From positions 31,666,879 to 31,730,878 of the forward strand of contig JAFMSR010000019.1 of the NCBI GenBank assembly GCA_022818135.1: a stretch of DNA of 64,000 bases. The letters run 5' to 3'. Position 1 is the stretch's first letter, and every line of letters begins with the position of its first letter. The translations under genes were made by a program, and so were the position numbers. This DNA comes from Saxidomus purpurata. Lineage: Eukaryota > Mollusca > Bivalvia > Venerida > Veneridae. The notes under the pieces are model-generated. The model worked only from the letters and a program-made list of their open reading frames with translations. It was not told the DNA's origin and did no database searches. Below, piece by piece: positions 53,635 through 64,000 of the stretch.

Positions 53635-55197
53635 CTGTAAAAAGTAAAAACAAAACATTTTTAAATGGTGGATAATTTCTGCTAATTCTTGTTTTCCTGT
53701 CTTCACACAAAAGGTCCACAAACTTACAATTTATCATGTCTTCATGTCATTATTTTTCGGGGGAAAACAGTGTACAATTATATTGGTGAATGTTCGTGTG
53801 GGCGGGGATTTTAATAGTGTTACCCTTTTTGACATATCAGCGTTGCTTACGACCCGGAGCCGAATCCACGACCATTAATAAGCTTTAACATGTCGTGCCC
53901 TCCTGTGTTCGGATTCGAGACTCATGGGAGCGAAAAACTGGTAAATTATCGTGCATGTGTGCTTAAAGCGACAAAACATTGTGCTTTCCGGCAATTGTCT
54001 GTATTTATAAATTTAGCGTCCGAAACGCTTAAAGCATGGTCGTAATCGTTGGGAGATATAGTTTGTATTTTTTAGCCTAAAAATGTATTGAACGACGACA
54101 GTTTTTGATTGCAAATTTTAAATAATTCGTGGAAGTCCTGCCGGTGCGTACATACAGCTGCAGTTATCCAACAAAAACGCAATGTTGTATATACCGATTC
54201 TTCACCGACAGTATGGTCCGAGAAACGATTTTTTACACTTTCATCATCAGTTTAAACGTATTTTCCTTCCATCGAAATCAAGTTCTTGCAATTTATATAT
54301 CCTACTTCTGATGATTGTTTACTTGAGTTTTGACCGGTACTCATGCCCCAAAAGGATTGTAGAGGTCGTGGTTAAATGCCGCTACTGAGAATCGAATCCA
54401 TGACACTCTATATCCCTTTACCACAGATAATTTAGGTGAATTATTACCATAGATGCTCTATCCAAAAAAATGTTGAAAACCTTAGCAATAGAGTGGATTT
54501 TGTCGTTGAAATCCTAATTACACTTTGTCCCATCGGTAAGTTGTATTTACAGATTTTTACTCTCCACACACACATAACTGGATAATAAGATACAAAGTGT
54601 TTGTCTATCCTGGATGTCTATTTGTCGACCCGGACAAACGTGTTCGTTATTGTTCGATCAGAGACTAGACATCGGTTTATCGCAGCGATCTTAAACTTGG
54701 TAGAACAAGTCATTGCAACTTGTGATTGACGCTTGTTCACTTTGTATTTATGAGAATGACAAATGCAGCGCTGCCTAAGTAGAACTCGCTTCGCCAACCC
54801 TCGACGGAATACCAAACTCATGCACAGTCGGCGAACGCCTAATAAACCAGTACAATGTATTGATAAAAGAGAGCGTAAATCCTACCTCGTTTCAACTCCA
54901 ATTTGGTTGCAACAGTAAAAAACACTTTATTGAAACTTGCGAGTTGAATGAATCATAAATCAGTAATACTGTGCAAAATGTTCACGCACGAAAAACTACC
55001 TTTAGAATTTATTGATGCATACATTAAATAAATTGCAATACGTATGTAATGTCAATTATCAATATAAACGTATGGTCTACGTGCAACGTTGCACCAAAAC
55101 ATTTAAACTACAGTGTATGTCCTACTTCTTATGTGCGAGTAAATTATGTGTTTTTCGGTACGCAAAACTCGAAGTCTGCAATCTGACATTAGTTTAT

Positions 55198-55341
55198 ACT
55201 TATTTATTTTAGCTCGATTGTGAAGAAAGCTTGCAGCTTATCGTCCTCTAGAGTCCGCTTCCTGGAAAACCCTGTACTGGTATCATATGAGGAGGTAGGG
55301 CTGTGACCCCAGTGGGGCTCGAACCCGCAACCTCCGGGTCG
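55198..55341 (-). repeat. tRNA-derived SINE, third copy
   Basis: Reverse orientation: TTTAGCTCGATTGTGAAGA (tail), GAGTCCGCTTCCTGGAAAA, TATCATATGAGGAGG, and GGGGCTCGAACCCGCAACC (B box on the minus strand). The far tRNA head is missing beyond 55341. Confidence 0.8.
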
Positions 55342-55490
55342 ACATGTTGCCCGCACTATTCGCTTCTGTTCTGTCAAACACTAATAGTGAACCATCTTCC
55401 GAGTATAAAATATTTCTTACTTCACATCAGTACTTTGCAAGCTCAGTCCCTGTTTCATATGCGCTAAAAAGTCTGTACCTTAGGCCAAAA

Positions 55491-55598
55491 AATAAGTGTG
55501 TTTCCGGTCTTTTTATAGCAGTAAACGCAAAAATGAAAATAAACTGCTGGCCGACTGACCTTAAAGTTTTTTGGCAAAGAAACCGGAAACACTTATTG
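55491..55598. repeat. Hairpin element
   Basis: AATAAGTGTGTTTCCGGTCT and AAACCGGAAACACTTATT pair around a loop of about 65 bases. Confidence 0.75.
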
Positions 55599-57129
55599 TT
55601 TGTTTGAACTTATAAACGATTTGTCATTTATTGTCAATACCTGTTTTGCATCATACTGTTACTCTGTATTAATCTTTACTAGTCCGTTAACCCATAGAAT
55701 CCTCCATCTGTGTTTGATCGTTTCCAAAACTGTAACCTATGAATATATATAATTTGCAACAAGGCAACAACATCGTCTAACAATAAATCTTGGTTCATGT
55801 ATCATTTCAAAGACATCCTGCCACACAGTTATGAATCCGGATAATTGAGCGACACAGAGATCCCGTAATAAGATAAGCAAATCAGACTCCAACACAACGG
55901 TGCCAAAGACTCAGTGGCAGGTATAAAACTTGATATTTGGAGTAGGTTATAAAGGCAGGAAAAGGTTTTCGAGACAGGGGAATATCTTTAGTCAGTGCCT
56001 ATATGCTGAGACATTATACGTTATTGTCATTTTATGAGTGCTTTATGTAACCTGCGAAGAAATTACCTTAAGCCGGGGGCTCGTTTATCGAATTTTTTGG
56101 ATGAACACCATTCTTATCATACAATGCTTAAACGTGCGAGCAGTGCAGGCTTTTTTTGTCTACAGCTATCTATTTCGCCTGGTAATTAACTAAAACAACA
56201 GTGTAAGTGTCTTCTGACTAGTATTTTATGATGTTTGACGTTTTCTTTCGGTCGGCCCTCCCTACTCCACGTTCGACCCTCTCCGTTTACTGTTCTTCAA
56301 ACAAACTTCGTTCAGTGCAGGCTCCCTCTCTCGGTCAACCTTAACCGTTTCTCGTCCGACCAAATCCGTTGCCAATTGCATTGTACCTTCCTTTTCCAGT
56401 TCTATTCATAATGTTGTTATTGAAGGTTCAAGGATCTTAAAACTGTTTCTTTGGCATTCAAATGACTGTTTTGAAACTTCCCATACGACTTTGAACTAGA
56501 CATGAAGATGATCTCTGTCGAAGTTATCTTTGTTTTAAAGAAACGTTAAATTTAAACTGACGAGAAAAAATCTTCCTGCAGCAATTTCAAAGAACAGTAC
56601 AGGTTATTCGTCTAGATCTTTGTGTCGGAGGTAGGTAGACGGTCGTTTTATATATCCGGGTCAGTATATCTTAACTTAAGATGAACATTTGCCTCTTGGT
56701 ATATAAAGGCTACTATTTGTGAACCGTAGCTTATTAGTTTTGAGAATATCTGCGACGAACCATTTATTTAAACATGTTATTCTTTATCTTCAATATAATA
56801 TAGATGAGGCTAGTGATGGACGATCACGAGGGTGTGGGAGACGAGTGGGTTTATTCTGTATAAAAGCAACCTAGCTTAGTGTACGAGATTACTTTCTCAT
56901 CATAAAGATGATATAAGAAACCTTGCACAAACAGTTGCAGATTAAAATGATGAACAGATTTATTACATAGAGCTATTTTAATACAAGTAGAAATGTTGCT
57001 GCGGATCGCAGCAAAGAAGATAGCGTTGCCCAAGGAAATGATGATGACTTATATTCAAGGCAGAACTGTATTAGACTTCGGAACACAATTTTGAGACGTT
57101 AAAAAAACAAGAGAGAGACATATTAATCG

Positions 57130-57640
57130 ACTGATTTTCTTCACTTGACTAGAACTGCCAACAAGAGTAGCCATCTTGACCCTATATCGTCCACCTGAGT
57201 GCATGGCCTACTTATTACACAATGTGATCAAAATCAACCTTGATCTATATGTGTTCCAGATTTAGTTAGGTCATCATCAAGACCGGAAGATTCTGGCTAA
57301 TTCTCATAAAATTGGTTATAAAATGTGACTTTTAGAGCAATAAAAAGTTATCTCTTGATCTGATCTTGTTATCTAGCTTTTTATCCAAGCTGACCACCAT
57401 TCCAATATAACATAGACACACATTTTGACCAATGTTCATTTGATTGGCTATAAAATGTGGCTTCTAGAGTGTTTACAAGGTTCTTCTTTAATTTGACTGT
57501 GTGACCTAGTTTCTATATAACTCCAGATGATTCAGATTCAAACTTATTGAGACAAACATTTTGACCAATTTACATAATGGTAGTCTCTAGAATGTTTTCA
57601 TGGTCGACAGTCATCCTTTGTATCAGGTGAGCTAATACTA
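57130..57640. repeat. Loose tandem 'ttgaccaat' dispersed repeat
   Basis: Phrases such as ATTTTGACCAAT, TGGCTATAAAATGTG, CTTCTAGAGTGTTTACAAGG and TGTGACCTAGTTT recur about three times at roughly 120-130-base spacing. I recall this phrase set as a common bivalve repeat. Confidence 0.6.
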
Positions 57641-58265
57641 TGAAAACAAGAATAAATGCCAGAAGTCTTGTCAGAAGTTCAAAATGTTTTGCAATAACAA
57701 TATAATCACATGCATACTCTTAATATACTTTACAACTTTAATACAGGGGCCGATTGATTAAAACCAAGGAATAGAAAGAAGCAATTTTTTTTTAATTTTA
57801 TAATTACACTGTGCCTTGACAATTACGACAAAATTTACTTATTGCAAGAACCCTGGTGCATACAGACTGTAATATTTCCCAGAATGGTGTTCTATTTAAT
57901 CATTTGTTTTACAATATGTCTGAGTTTTTTACCTAGATAATAAGCAAAATCTAGAAATGTGCAGACGTAATGGATGCTCCCAGATTGGTGTTCTATTCAG
58001 TAACATGCAAATATGAAAATGTATAACGACTATCATACAGGTGCACACATGTGTTTCTCTGAACTATTAAGTGCAAAATGTGGCCATAATCGAACTTGAC
58101 CTTTAAAGATGGATATTTACGAATGTAAATTGTATATAGGGGTCATCTGTAGTGAGCATAGGCTATATTCAATGCATTGTTACTGTACTTTCTATGCGAA
58201 TTTTAATTTTTTAAGCATTTTTCCTGACCATCATAATGGGGAGAAACAGTCCCGCAAAGATCATT

Positions 58266-58600
58266 ATGGCGGGTCTTTCGATTTGGAAAATTTTAATTGT
58301 TGGGGGTAAAAGACTACACCACGGAAAGCACGAAACGTACCGGAAATTTCCGCCGATACGAACAAAACAATATAAACAAAGAATACTCCGAACTCGGTAA
58401 AACATGAGCGGGCCTATATACACACAAATAAATCCATTCAGTGAACAAACATTGAATTTTGTAGTTTCTATTACAGATGGAAACGTTTCGATACTGCTCT
58501 TAGTGCTCAATATCATTACTTCAACAATGAAAAATCTAGTCTGCTTACACATGTACCAAATGCAGATATTTTTAATACCGAAATAATAACGCTATTGTGT
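58266..58600 (+). CDS. First two exons of an unrecognised gene
   Basis: Exon 1 (58266-58396) starts ATGGCGGGT and encodes MAGLSIWKILIVGGKRLHHG then a very basic stretch (KHETYRKFPPIRTKQYKQR). A GGTAAAA donor follows; a TTCTATTACAG acceptor opens exon 2 (58477-58600), which reads WKRFDTALSAQYHYFNNEKS ...NADIFNTEIITLLC and ends at a GTAAGT donor. The join is in phase (CG|A) and neither exon has a stop. The basic, hydrophobic-started N-terminus would suit a mitochondrial presequence or a small ribosomal protein, but I match it to no family. Later exons were not found in the remaining 5 kb. An alternative ATG inside the intron (58404) gives a poorer protein. Confidence 0.5.
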
Positions 58601-60117
58601 GTAAGTCATATCGGCGAACATTTCTGGTACGATCGGCCTTTTGTGTGTTCTGGTCTGGTCTGGTCAGGGTTTTACCACATACCTAAATATTTACCGAAAT
58701 GAACTGTTATTTGCCGAAAAAAAAGTTTAATATAAAACACGATTATTTATCATTTTTATCATTAAACTATTATGTGCCTTTGTAGCAAATTTAGAATACT
58801 GCACTGTTTACCAGTGGAATTTTGTTCAATGCCAGTAACTTCAACGAAGTCTTTTCAGTATCGAAAACGAATTTATTCACTACTACCGATACGGTGATAA
58901 ATTGATCATTGCCACCACACCAGTGACTTCCAGTTACGTGACCCCAAACGCTGAGGAGCAACGCAATAATATCTGTAGATCATAGTACATGTAAAATGAT
59001 TCCGGAAGTAACAGGAATAAAGAGCAATATACGGGTTTACAGTTTCGAGACTATACAACGTAGATCGAGTGGAATTGAGACTTACCTGCCTTGAATTTCG
59101 AGTAAAATGAATGTGTTACGCAAATAATCTGCAGAAAAAGGCTTTCTTAAACTGTCTTTATCGGACATGGTGGCTGATTATATTGCTACAATAACTACAT
59201 TGTTGGAAAGCGTATGATCTGAGTTTTTTCTATAATTTTGCAATACAACCATTTACTGCAAATTGTAACTCCTTGTAAAGTGATTATACATAAGACTTGA
59301 GTCATTCAGAATGATTTTACATGCATATATTGCAATATTAATGAATTCACATAGTAGATTAGTAAGACTATATGTATAGTAAATAAAGATATTAGAGCCA
59401 GATGAAACAAATCGTGCTTAAAGAGGCACTCCTTAAAACTGGTGTCAAATTAAATAGCTTCAAAAGCATAAATAATACAATGATTGCAAGTATTATTACT
59501 TAACCTAAACATTAAAAGCTATACATTCTAGTCATTATCGGTAAAATCAGCTTTTTTAAAATATGAATCAGTACTGTAAAACATTCAACAATCTGTGTAA
59601 AATTCTTGTTGAACAATAAATGTATGAATAGCTATTAATTATAGAAGGCCTCTGTTTTGATTATTTGAGCTAAAACGAGGCATTTTGCGATATATGTTGT
59701 CAATTTTGATTTATCATTTTACATGTACGTTCATTGGACACATTATGTTTGTTAGGAGAATACAATCTGCTCGATGTAAGGAGTGCTCCTTTAACATACA
59801 TTCAAGTAATTGTACATACTCAAAAGTAGGATACTTATGCACTCTCAGTACGCAAGTACTATAAATGGAGTTGGGAACATATCCTCGAACTAAACATTCC
59901 TTAACAACATTCGTACCTTCTCGGAGATCTCCGGCACACTTCGCAAAAGTAATTTTGCCCCAAAATATATTACTAACAGCGAAAATAAACAGTATCCGAA
60001 AGCTTCAACGGAATCAGGAATGACATAACCTTAACACATTCTCATCAAGATTTGACAACACAAAATGAACAACGAGTAAAAGACACTGAAACAAGTTTTA
60101 TGGACATAAATGAAGAC
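58601..60117. other. Region between two genes on opposite strands, no exon called
   Basis: Expected to hold intron of the + strand gene and 3' sequence of the minus-strand gene. Includes the TTAA-flanked MITE 59422-59790. A minus-strand Cys-containing frame near 59870-59990 (TFAKCAGDLREGTNVVKECL) is tempting but has no clear splice sites. Confidence 0.4.
59422..59790. mobile_element. TTAA-flanked MITE, complete copy of second family
   Basis: AGAGGCACTCCTTA and TAAGGAGTGCTCCT are inverted ends (one mismatch) flanked by TTAA at 59418-59421 and 59791-59794. 369 bp, noncoding. Relatives at 46740-47035 and, split by another insertion, 61916-63265. Confidence 0.8.
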
Positions 60118-61854
60118 TTAGGTTATTTTCCAAAACAGGACTGTGGCTATCAGTAGTAGTAATGTTACACTTTGCATCAGTGATTCTGTCCCCGAACATC
60201 TGTGGTCGGAGGTTTCTCTGTACGTCGTGTACCTGGAAAGCATTGCATATATTGATAACATTATTCGGAATAATTGGCCTTTTCTGTAGGAAAGCATTGT
60301 ATATATTGATAAGATTATAAGACATACAATAAGTCATGTATATTCATCTAATGCGCGAAAGCCAGAGACTAGCGACAATTTCTCCTTTATATCATCTGAT
60401 AAACAGCCACTTAAGACAACATTTAAGACCTGCTTTAACATTTTACGACAGTCGCGTAATAAACACATATATGGTATGCTATTGGTCAATAATATTCAGT
60501 AAGGCGTGTCCAAACTTTTAGCTTATCAGCATATAATTTCAATTGGAACGCGTAAGCCACGCCTCTTCTTTTGTTAAAGAAACTGAGTTTTCATACGTAT
60601 GATGTTGTATTGTTGATGATACAGTGAATAGTGTTAAACTCAAGCATTTTGCATACCACGTAGGAGTAAGAGAGTTATCACACTCATATGCCACTGTATT
60701 TAAAAATGTATTCCAATTAGTCAGCGCAGTACCAGAACAGCCCGCTGCCGTTATCAGCGCGTCAAGTGCAGCCTTCATAGTTATCCACTCACTGAAACAA
60801 TTGAAACATTTGATCATAGTTAAAGGTATAGTCCGGTGCTTGTACTGAATATATGTATTTTACAGATTTAGATTTAGTAATGTCATTCTAAAACATCTGC
60901 CCTTTTTTGGACTTTCTGTTACTAAATACCAAAAATTCCTTTCCTGGTTACATCTGTGTAGCGGTACCGCAAGTTAAACTAATCAGTCGTTGTACATGTT
61001 TGGAACATTTTATCGGTGATTAATGATTGGTGGGTGATAAAAATATAAAGGTTTGACAGCACTTGATGGGGTATTTTATTATGTTATGTTTTGTTTTGAA
61101 GTTAAAATTAACTCGCAGAGGACCGCGCGATACCTTTAAGTGAAGAACTAACTTAACCAACCTTCTGGCAAGTTTACAGAAACAAGTCAGATATTCGATA
61201 ATAAAAGAGAACACACTCTCTCAAGATTTAGTCGAGCTTCTCTAAAAATTTATCTTTGAACCTTTTTACATGATTCGTTCAAAAATATGCTAATTACGGA
61301 CAGTTTGACGAACCTTAAAGCTGTTCGTTCTCAGTTGCCGTTGAAAAAAATAAAACTTGCAAAAAACACAACAAAAAAAAAGAGGATAGAATAAACAAAA
61401 GAAGTAAAAATCTAGGTAGGAATTTGCAAAAATCGATTAAAAATGCTGTTTTGCGGCACCGCTACGCTATATGTTTATATTGTAATTTCAAAAGCGTTTG
61501 CAACGCTTTATTATTTGGTATCGTATTATTTCAAATCTACAGATATACATGACAGGAATCTATACTGGAACCTTCTTATATGACTATATGTTCTAACATA
61601 CATTATTTTTATGCAGTTTGAAGAGCTTTATTTTTTTACCAAAATCTGATAGCGAGCAGCTTTAAGCTTGATCATTCCCCACAATCTGAGTGAACGCAGC
61701 TTTAAAGAGGCCAAAAATACTTACGCACAAATGACAGTGGTATTCTCTGAACTAGTTGTATAGTACGTTTGTAACGATGTCTGAAATGCGCTGATAGTGT
61801 TAAGTGCGTCTTGGTTTGATACGGTACTTCCACAACTCAGTGATGCTGTCACAT
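60118..61854 (-). CDS. 3' exons of an unrecognised, probably GPI-anchored protein
   Basis: Three minus-strand exons with matched phases: 61854-61725 (VTASLSCGSTVSNQDALN...YTTSSENTTVICA), 60791-60657 (EWITMKAALDALITAAGC SGTALTNWNTFLNTVAYEC DNS) and 60232-60118 (YTTYRETSDHRCSGTES LMQSVTLLLLIATVLF WKIT, stop TAA 60118-60120). Splice sites are CTTCAAG/GTAAGT, TTTCAG/GTATGC and TTTCCAG. Paired cysteines, an NTT sequon, and a C-terminal hydrophobic run of about 15 residues after small residues (CSGTES) fit a GPI-anchor signal on a secretory-pathway protein. The first exon begins in phase 1, so upstream exons with the signal peptide must lie near or beyond 64000. No family recognised. Confidence 0.6.
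61319..61661. mobile_element. TTAA-flanked MITE, first family
   Basis: AGCTGTTCGTTCTCAG at the left and CTGATAGCGAGCAGCT at the right, adjacent to TTAA at 61315-61318 and 61662-61665. Shares the inner GCGGCACCGCTACGCTATATG block with 6.1 kb. Lies in the intron of the GPI-type gene. Confidence 0.75.
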
Positions 61855-61915
61855 CTTGAAGAAAAAAGAAAATAAGAGGGACCGAGTCAGTATATGTAAT
61901 AAATACATCAAGTTT

Positions 61916-63265
61916 AGTGAAAGAGACAATTCCTAAATCTGGTGTCCGATTAAATTATTTCAAATAGAATATCTGCATTTATTTTATGCTTTTCAGTGAA
62001 ATACTGAAATATATCGGTGAAATAAAATTGGTATTTCACTGTTTCAAAGCAGTGAAAATATCATTTTTATTTTCACTGTTTTTGCCGAACTACTTTTTAA
62101 CCACATTCTAAACAAAAGTCCCATTTTCACACCCAGGATCTCCAGCTCGTCCTCCATACAAAAGTATCATACACATGATTGACAGTGAGTGATTAATTAC
62201 GTTAAAATACTTAGCTTTATCCAATTTCTCAACTATGAGATACATATTTCCCCTCATTGATCGGTGATAGAAAATAAAATAAAATTGAAAATGGCTATAA
62301 AATTTTTATTTTTGAAATAAACATAGGGTTGTTGGTATTCATTTTCTTAGTTAGATCATTTTCTATCCATCTATAGCAATTTTGAATAAAGATTTGAGAA
62401 AAAGTTGATTTTCATTTGTTTTCACCACCATTCAATTTTCACAGTTATTTCTTAATACTTGTATGATCATGGTCTGAAACCTACAAGTCACCTATAAAGT
62501 GTGGAAAACTACCTCTACAATCGCTCATTATTCACAAATGCATTAAATTGTGACAAATTTTGCACTTAGGTCAGCCCTGGACCGAGCATTTTTTAATGAA
62601 TGAACAGCTGATTGATTATTACCCCACGATTCATGGTGTGACGAAGTGCAGACTTATTTAATAAAAAAAGCAATTTAGGCCTATATCTAATGAATTGATG
62701 TTTCATTTTCGCTGTATGATAAAGATTGAATTGACTTCTTCAATACTTTTATCTGAAATAATCAAACTATTTTGAACTACTTTTGTTGCGTGGTAGTAAT
62801 CATTCTGGGGCTCTGCATGGGGAATAAGAAATACTATAATTCCAAATTTACTGAATATTTTGCCAAAAAACATAAAATAAAAAGAAAATTTGTTTGTTTC
62901 AGTGAAATATCAATTTTATTTCACTCGTGAACACCAAACAAAGACATTTTCACTCGTGGCTACGCCACTCGTGAAAATATCGATGTTTGGTGTTCACTTG
63001 TGAAATAAAATTGATATTTCACTGAAACAAACAAATATCCTCTATGTATTGTTACTTAACCTAATGATTTAAGCTATAGATTCCAGATCAGTGTTTTGAA
63101 ATATGCTGCAGTACCGTAACGTATACAATAATCTATGTTAAGTTGTTGTTGTTCAATTAAAAGGTCGATGGCGATTTATTACAGAAGGACCTCATGTCAA
63201 TTTTTTGTGCTTAAATGAGGCATTTTTTTCGATTTACAGTATGTTGTTCTTTAAAATTGTATTTA
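61916..63265. mobile_element. Second-family TTAA-type MITE split by a later insertion
   Basis: Left part 61916-61973 (AGAGACAATTCCTAAATCTGG, GTGTCCGATTAAATTATTTC) and right part 63040-63265 (TTACTTAACCTAATG, TATTACAGAAGGACCTCATGT, TGAGGCATTTTTTTCG) match successive parts of 59422-59790. The middle is the inserted unit at 61974-63033. Confidence 0.6.
61974..63033. mobile_element. About 1.06-kb insertion with a long terminal hairpin
   Basis: Flanked by the direct repeat AATATC (61968-61973 and 63034-63039), a six-base target duplication. Its right end is a near-perfect hairpin (62891-63033) centred on CGTGGCTACGCCACTCG; the left end has a weaker relative (TTTCAGTGAAATACTG). The middle contains inverted 34.3-kb-type sequence (62290-62440), so it may be composite. 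No coding frame. Confidence 0.6.
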
Positions 63266-63849
63266 ATTATCATTTTACGTTGACTGAACACATTATATAT
63301 GATTAGTGATGATATGCACACTTAAAAGTCCATAGTTATGCCTTCAGCAAAGTTTTATCAAAATACAGCAAGTTGGTTCGGAGAAGAAATGCCTACAATA
63401 TTATCTATTTACATGTCCCTGTGAGCTTCGCCTTTAACACTGTGGTCCCGTATATTATAATATACACAGTAGCATCGCATAATGCCGTTCAAATCGGCAA
63501 GAATGTTACGAAAAGAAGCTCGGGCAGCTTGCAAGGGCAAACATTGTGTATGGAACATTTAAGAGCGATAATGCTCACTTATATTTGCAATAAAATGATT
63601 TTAAAAAAATGTTATTAAATTTGATTACAACCAGATTGGATTAGGTATGCATAATGTATTCGACATTTGTTTTTTGTTGCTGTTTTTGCTATTCTTGTTT
63701 CTTTTTTTCTTGCAAAATTAATAAAATCAATATTTTCACAACATATCTTGATACGTTTTGATAACTTTGTAACTAAACATAACAAGTGCGGTGTTTTAGT
63801 ACAAATCACAGATCATCATCTTCCTGTATGAACCTTTCCGTTTCTTTAT
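63266..63849. other. No gene seen
   Basis: Could contain an upstream exon of the GPI-type gene, but no signal-peptide-like frame with a phase-1 donor was found. A + strand frame (63373-63618) lacks family features. Confidence 0.4.
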
Positions 63850-64000
63850 AGTTTATACTTATTTATTTAAGCTCGATTGTGAAGATAGCCAGTAGCTTAT
63901 CGAGTCACTCTCGAGTCCGCTTCCTGGAAATAACAGTACTGCTGTCATATGAGGAGGTACGGTCGTGACCCTAGTGGGGCTCGAACCTGCAACCTCCGGG
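63850..64000 (-). repeat. tRNA-derived SINE, cut by the window end
   Basis: TATTTAAGCTCGATTGTGAAG (tail), GAGTCACTCTCGAGTCCGC, TGTCATATGAGGAGG, GGGGCTCGAACCTGCAACC (B box on the minus strand). Continues past 64000. Confidence 0.85.

Larger units (their letters stand above)
53635..58265. other. Intergenic/5' side of the oxygenase gene, no other gene seen
   Basis: Should contain the noncoding first exon and promoter of the oxygenase, which I cannot place. Holds a SINE (55198-55341), a hairpin (55491-55598) and a bivalve-type dispersed repeat (57130-57640). Remaining short frames lack family features. Confidence 0.45.

Noticed and set aside
53840..53930. Possible tRNA-like or SINE head near 'ggattcgagactc'
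   Set aside because: Only one promoter-box-like match and no second copy in the window.
59870..59990. Minus-strand Cys-containing frame resembling an exon (KCAGDLREGTNVVKECL)
   Set aside because: No convincing acceptor or donor, and it lies downstream of the stop of the GPI-type gene.

Overview
The window looks like nuclear DNA of a marine invertebrate, most probably a bivalve mollusc. It is AT-rich and intron-rich, with GT-AG introns in consistent phases, and it is packed with short TIR/hairpin elements, tRNA-like SINEs, decayed non-LTR retrotransposons and repeat types I associate with bivalve genomes. The species cannot be named from sequence alone, and nothing suggests a prokaryote or an organelle.

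Left third (1-23.9 kb): a locus of intronless GT77-like (nucleotide-diphospho-sugar transferase) genes, all on the + strand. Copy 1 (1922-2830) and copy 3 (22238-23158) are intact. Copy 2 (7992-15070) is split by a ~6.2-kb DNA transposon (8447-14611) carrying a decayed multi-exon DUF7869-type transposase. A fourth, internally deleted remnant lies at 1707-1850. The copies sit in segmental duplications, so they act as natural empty-site/filled-site pairs that date several insertions, including a CA-core retroposon and a TTAA-flanked MITE. An L1-like ORF1 pseudogene lies at 4443-5430.

Middle (24-51 kb): a repeat-rich desert with LINE debris (28.6-32.7 kb), then one large minus-strand gene, 50941 down to 31418. 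I assembled 14 coding exons whose splice phases all agree and sum to 1809 nt (602 aa plus stop). The predicted protein is secreted: signal peptide, two Ly6/uPAR domains, four EGF repeats in one exon, one calcium-binding-type EGF, and a C-terminal fibrinogen-related domain (FReD). I do not know this domain combination from described FReD proteins, and it is the main candidate for something new. By analogy with invertebrate FReD proteins a recognition or innate-immune role is possible, but that is inference.

Right third (51-64 kb): an intact 2-oxoglutarate/Fe(II) oxygenase on the minus strand (52683-53621, with a spliced 5' leader); the start of an unrecognised + strand gene (two exons, 58266-58600); and the last three exons of an unrecognised minus-strand gene (61854-60118) that ends in a GPI-anchor-like tail. 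Several nested hairpin and TTAA elements fill the gaps. The genes do not form an operon or an obvious pathway; the only shared theme is that the FReD gene, the GPI-type gene and the GT77 enzymes all point to the secretory route.
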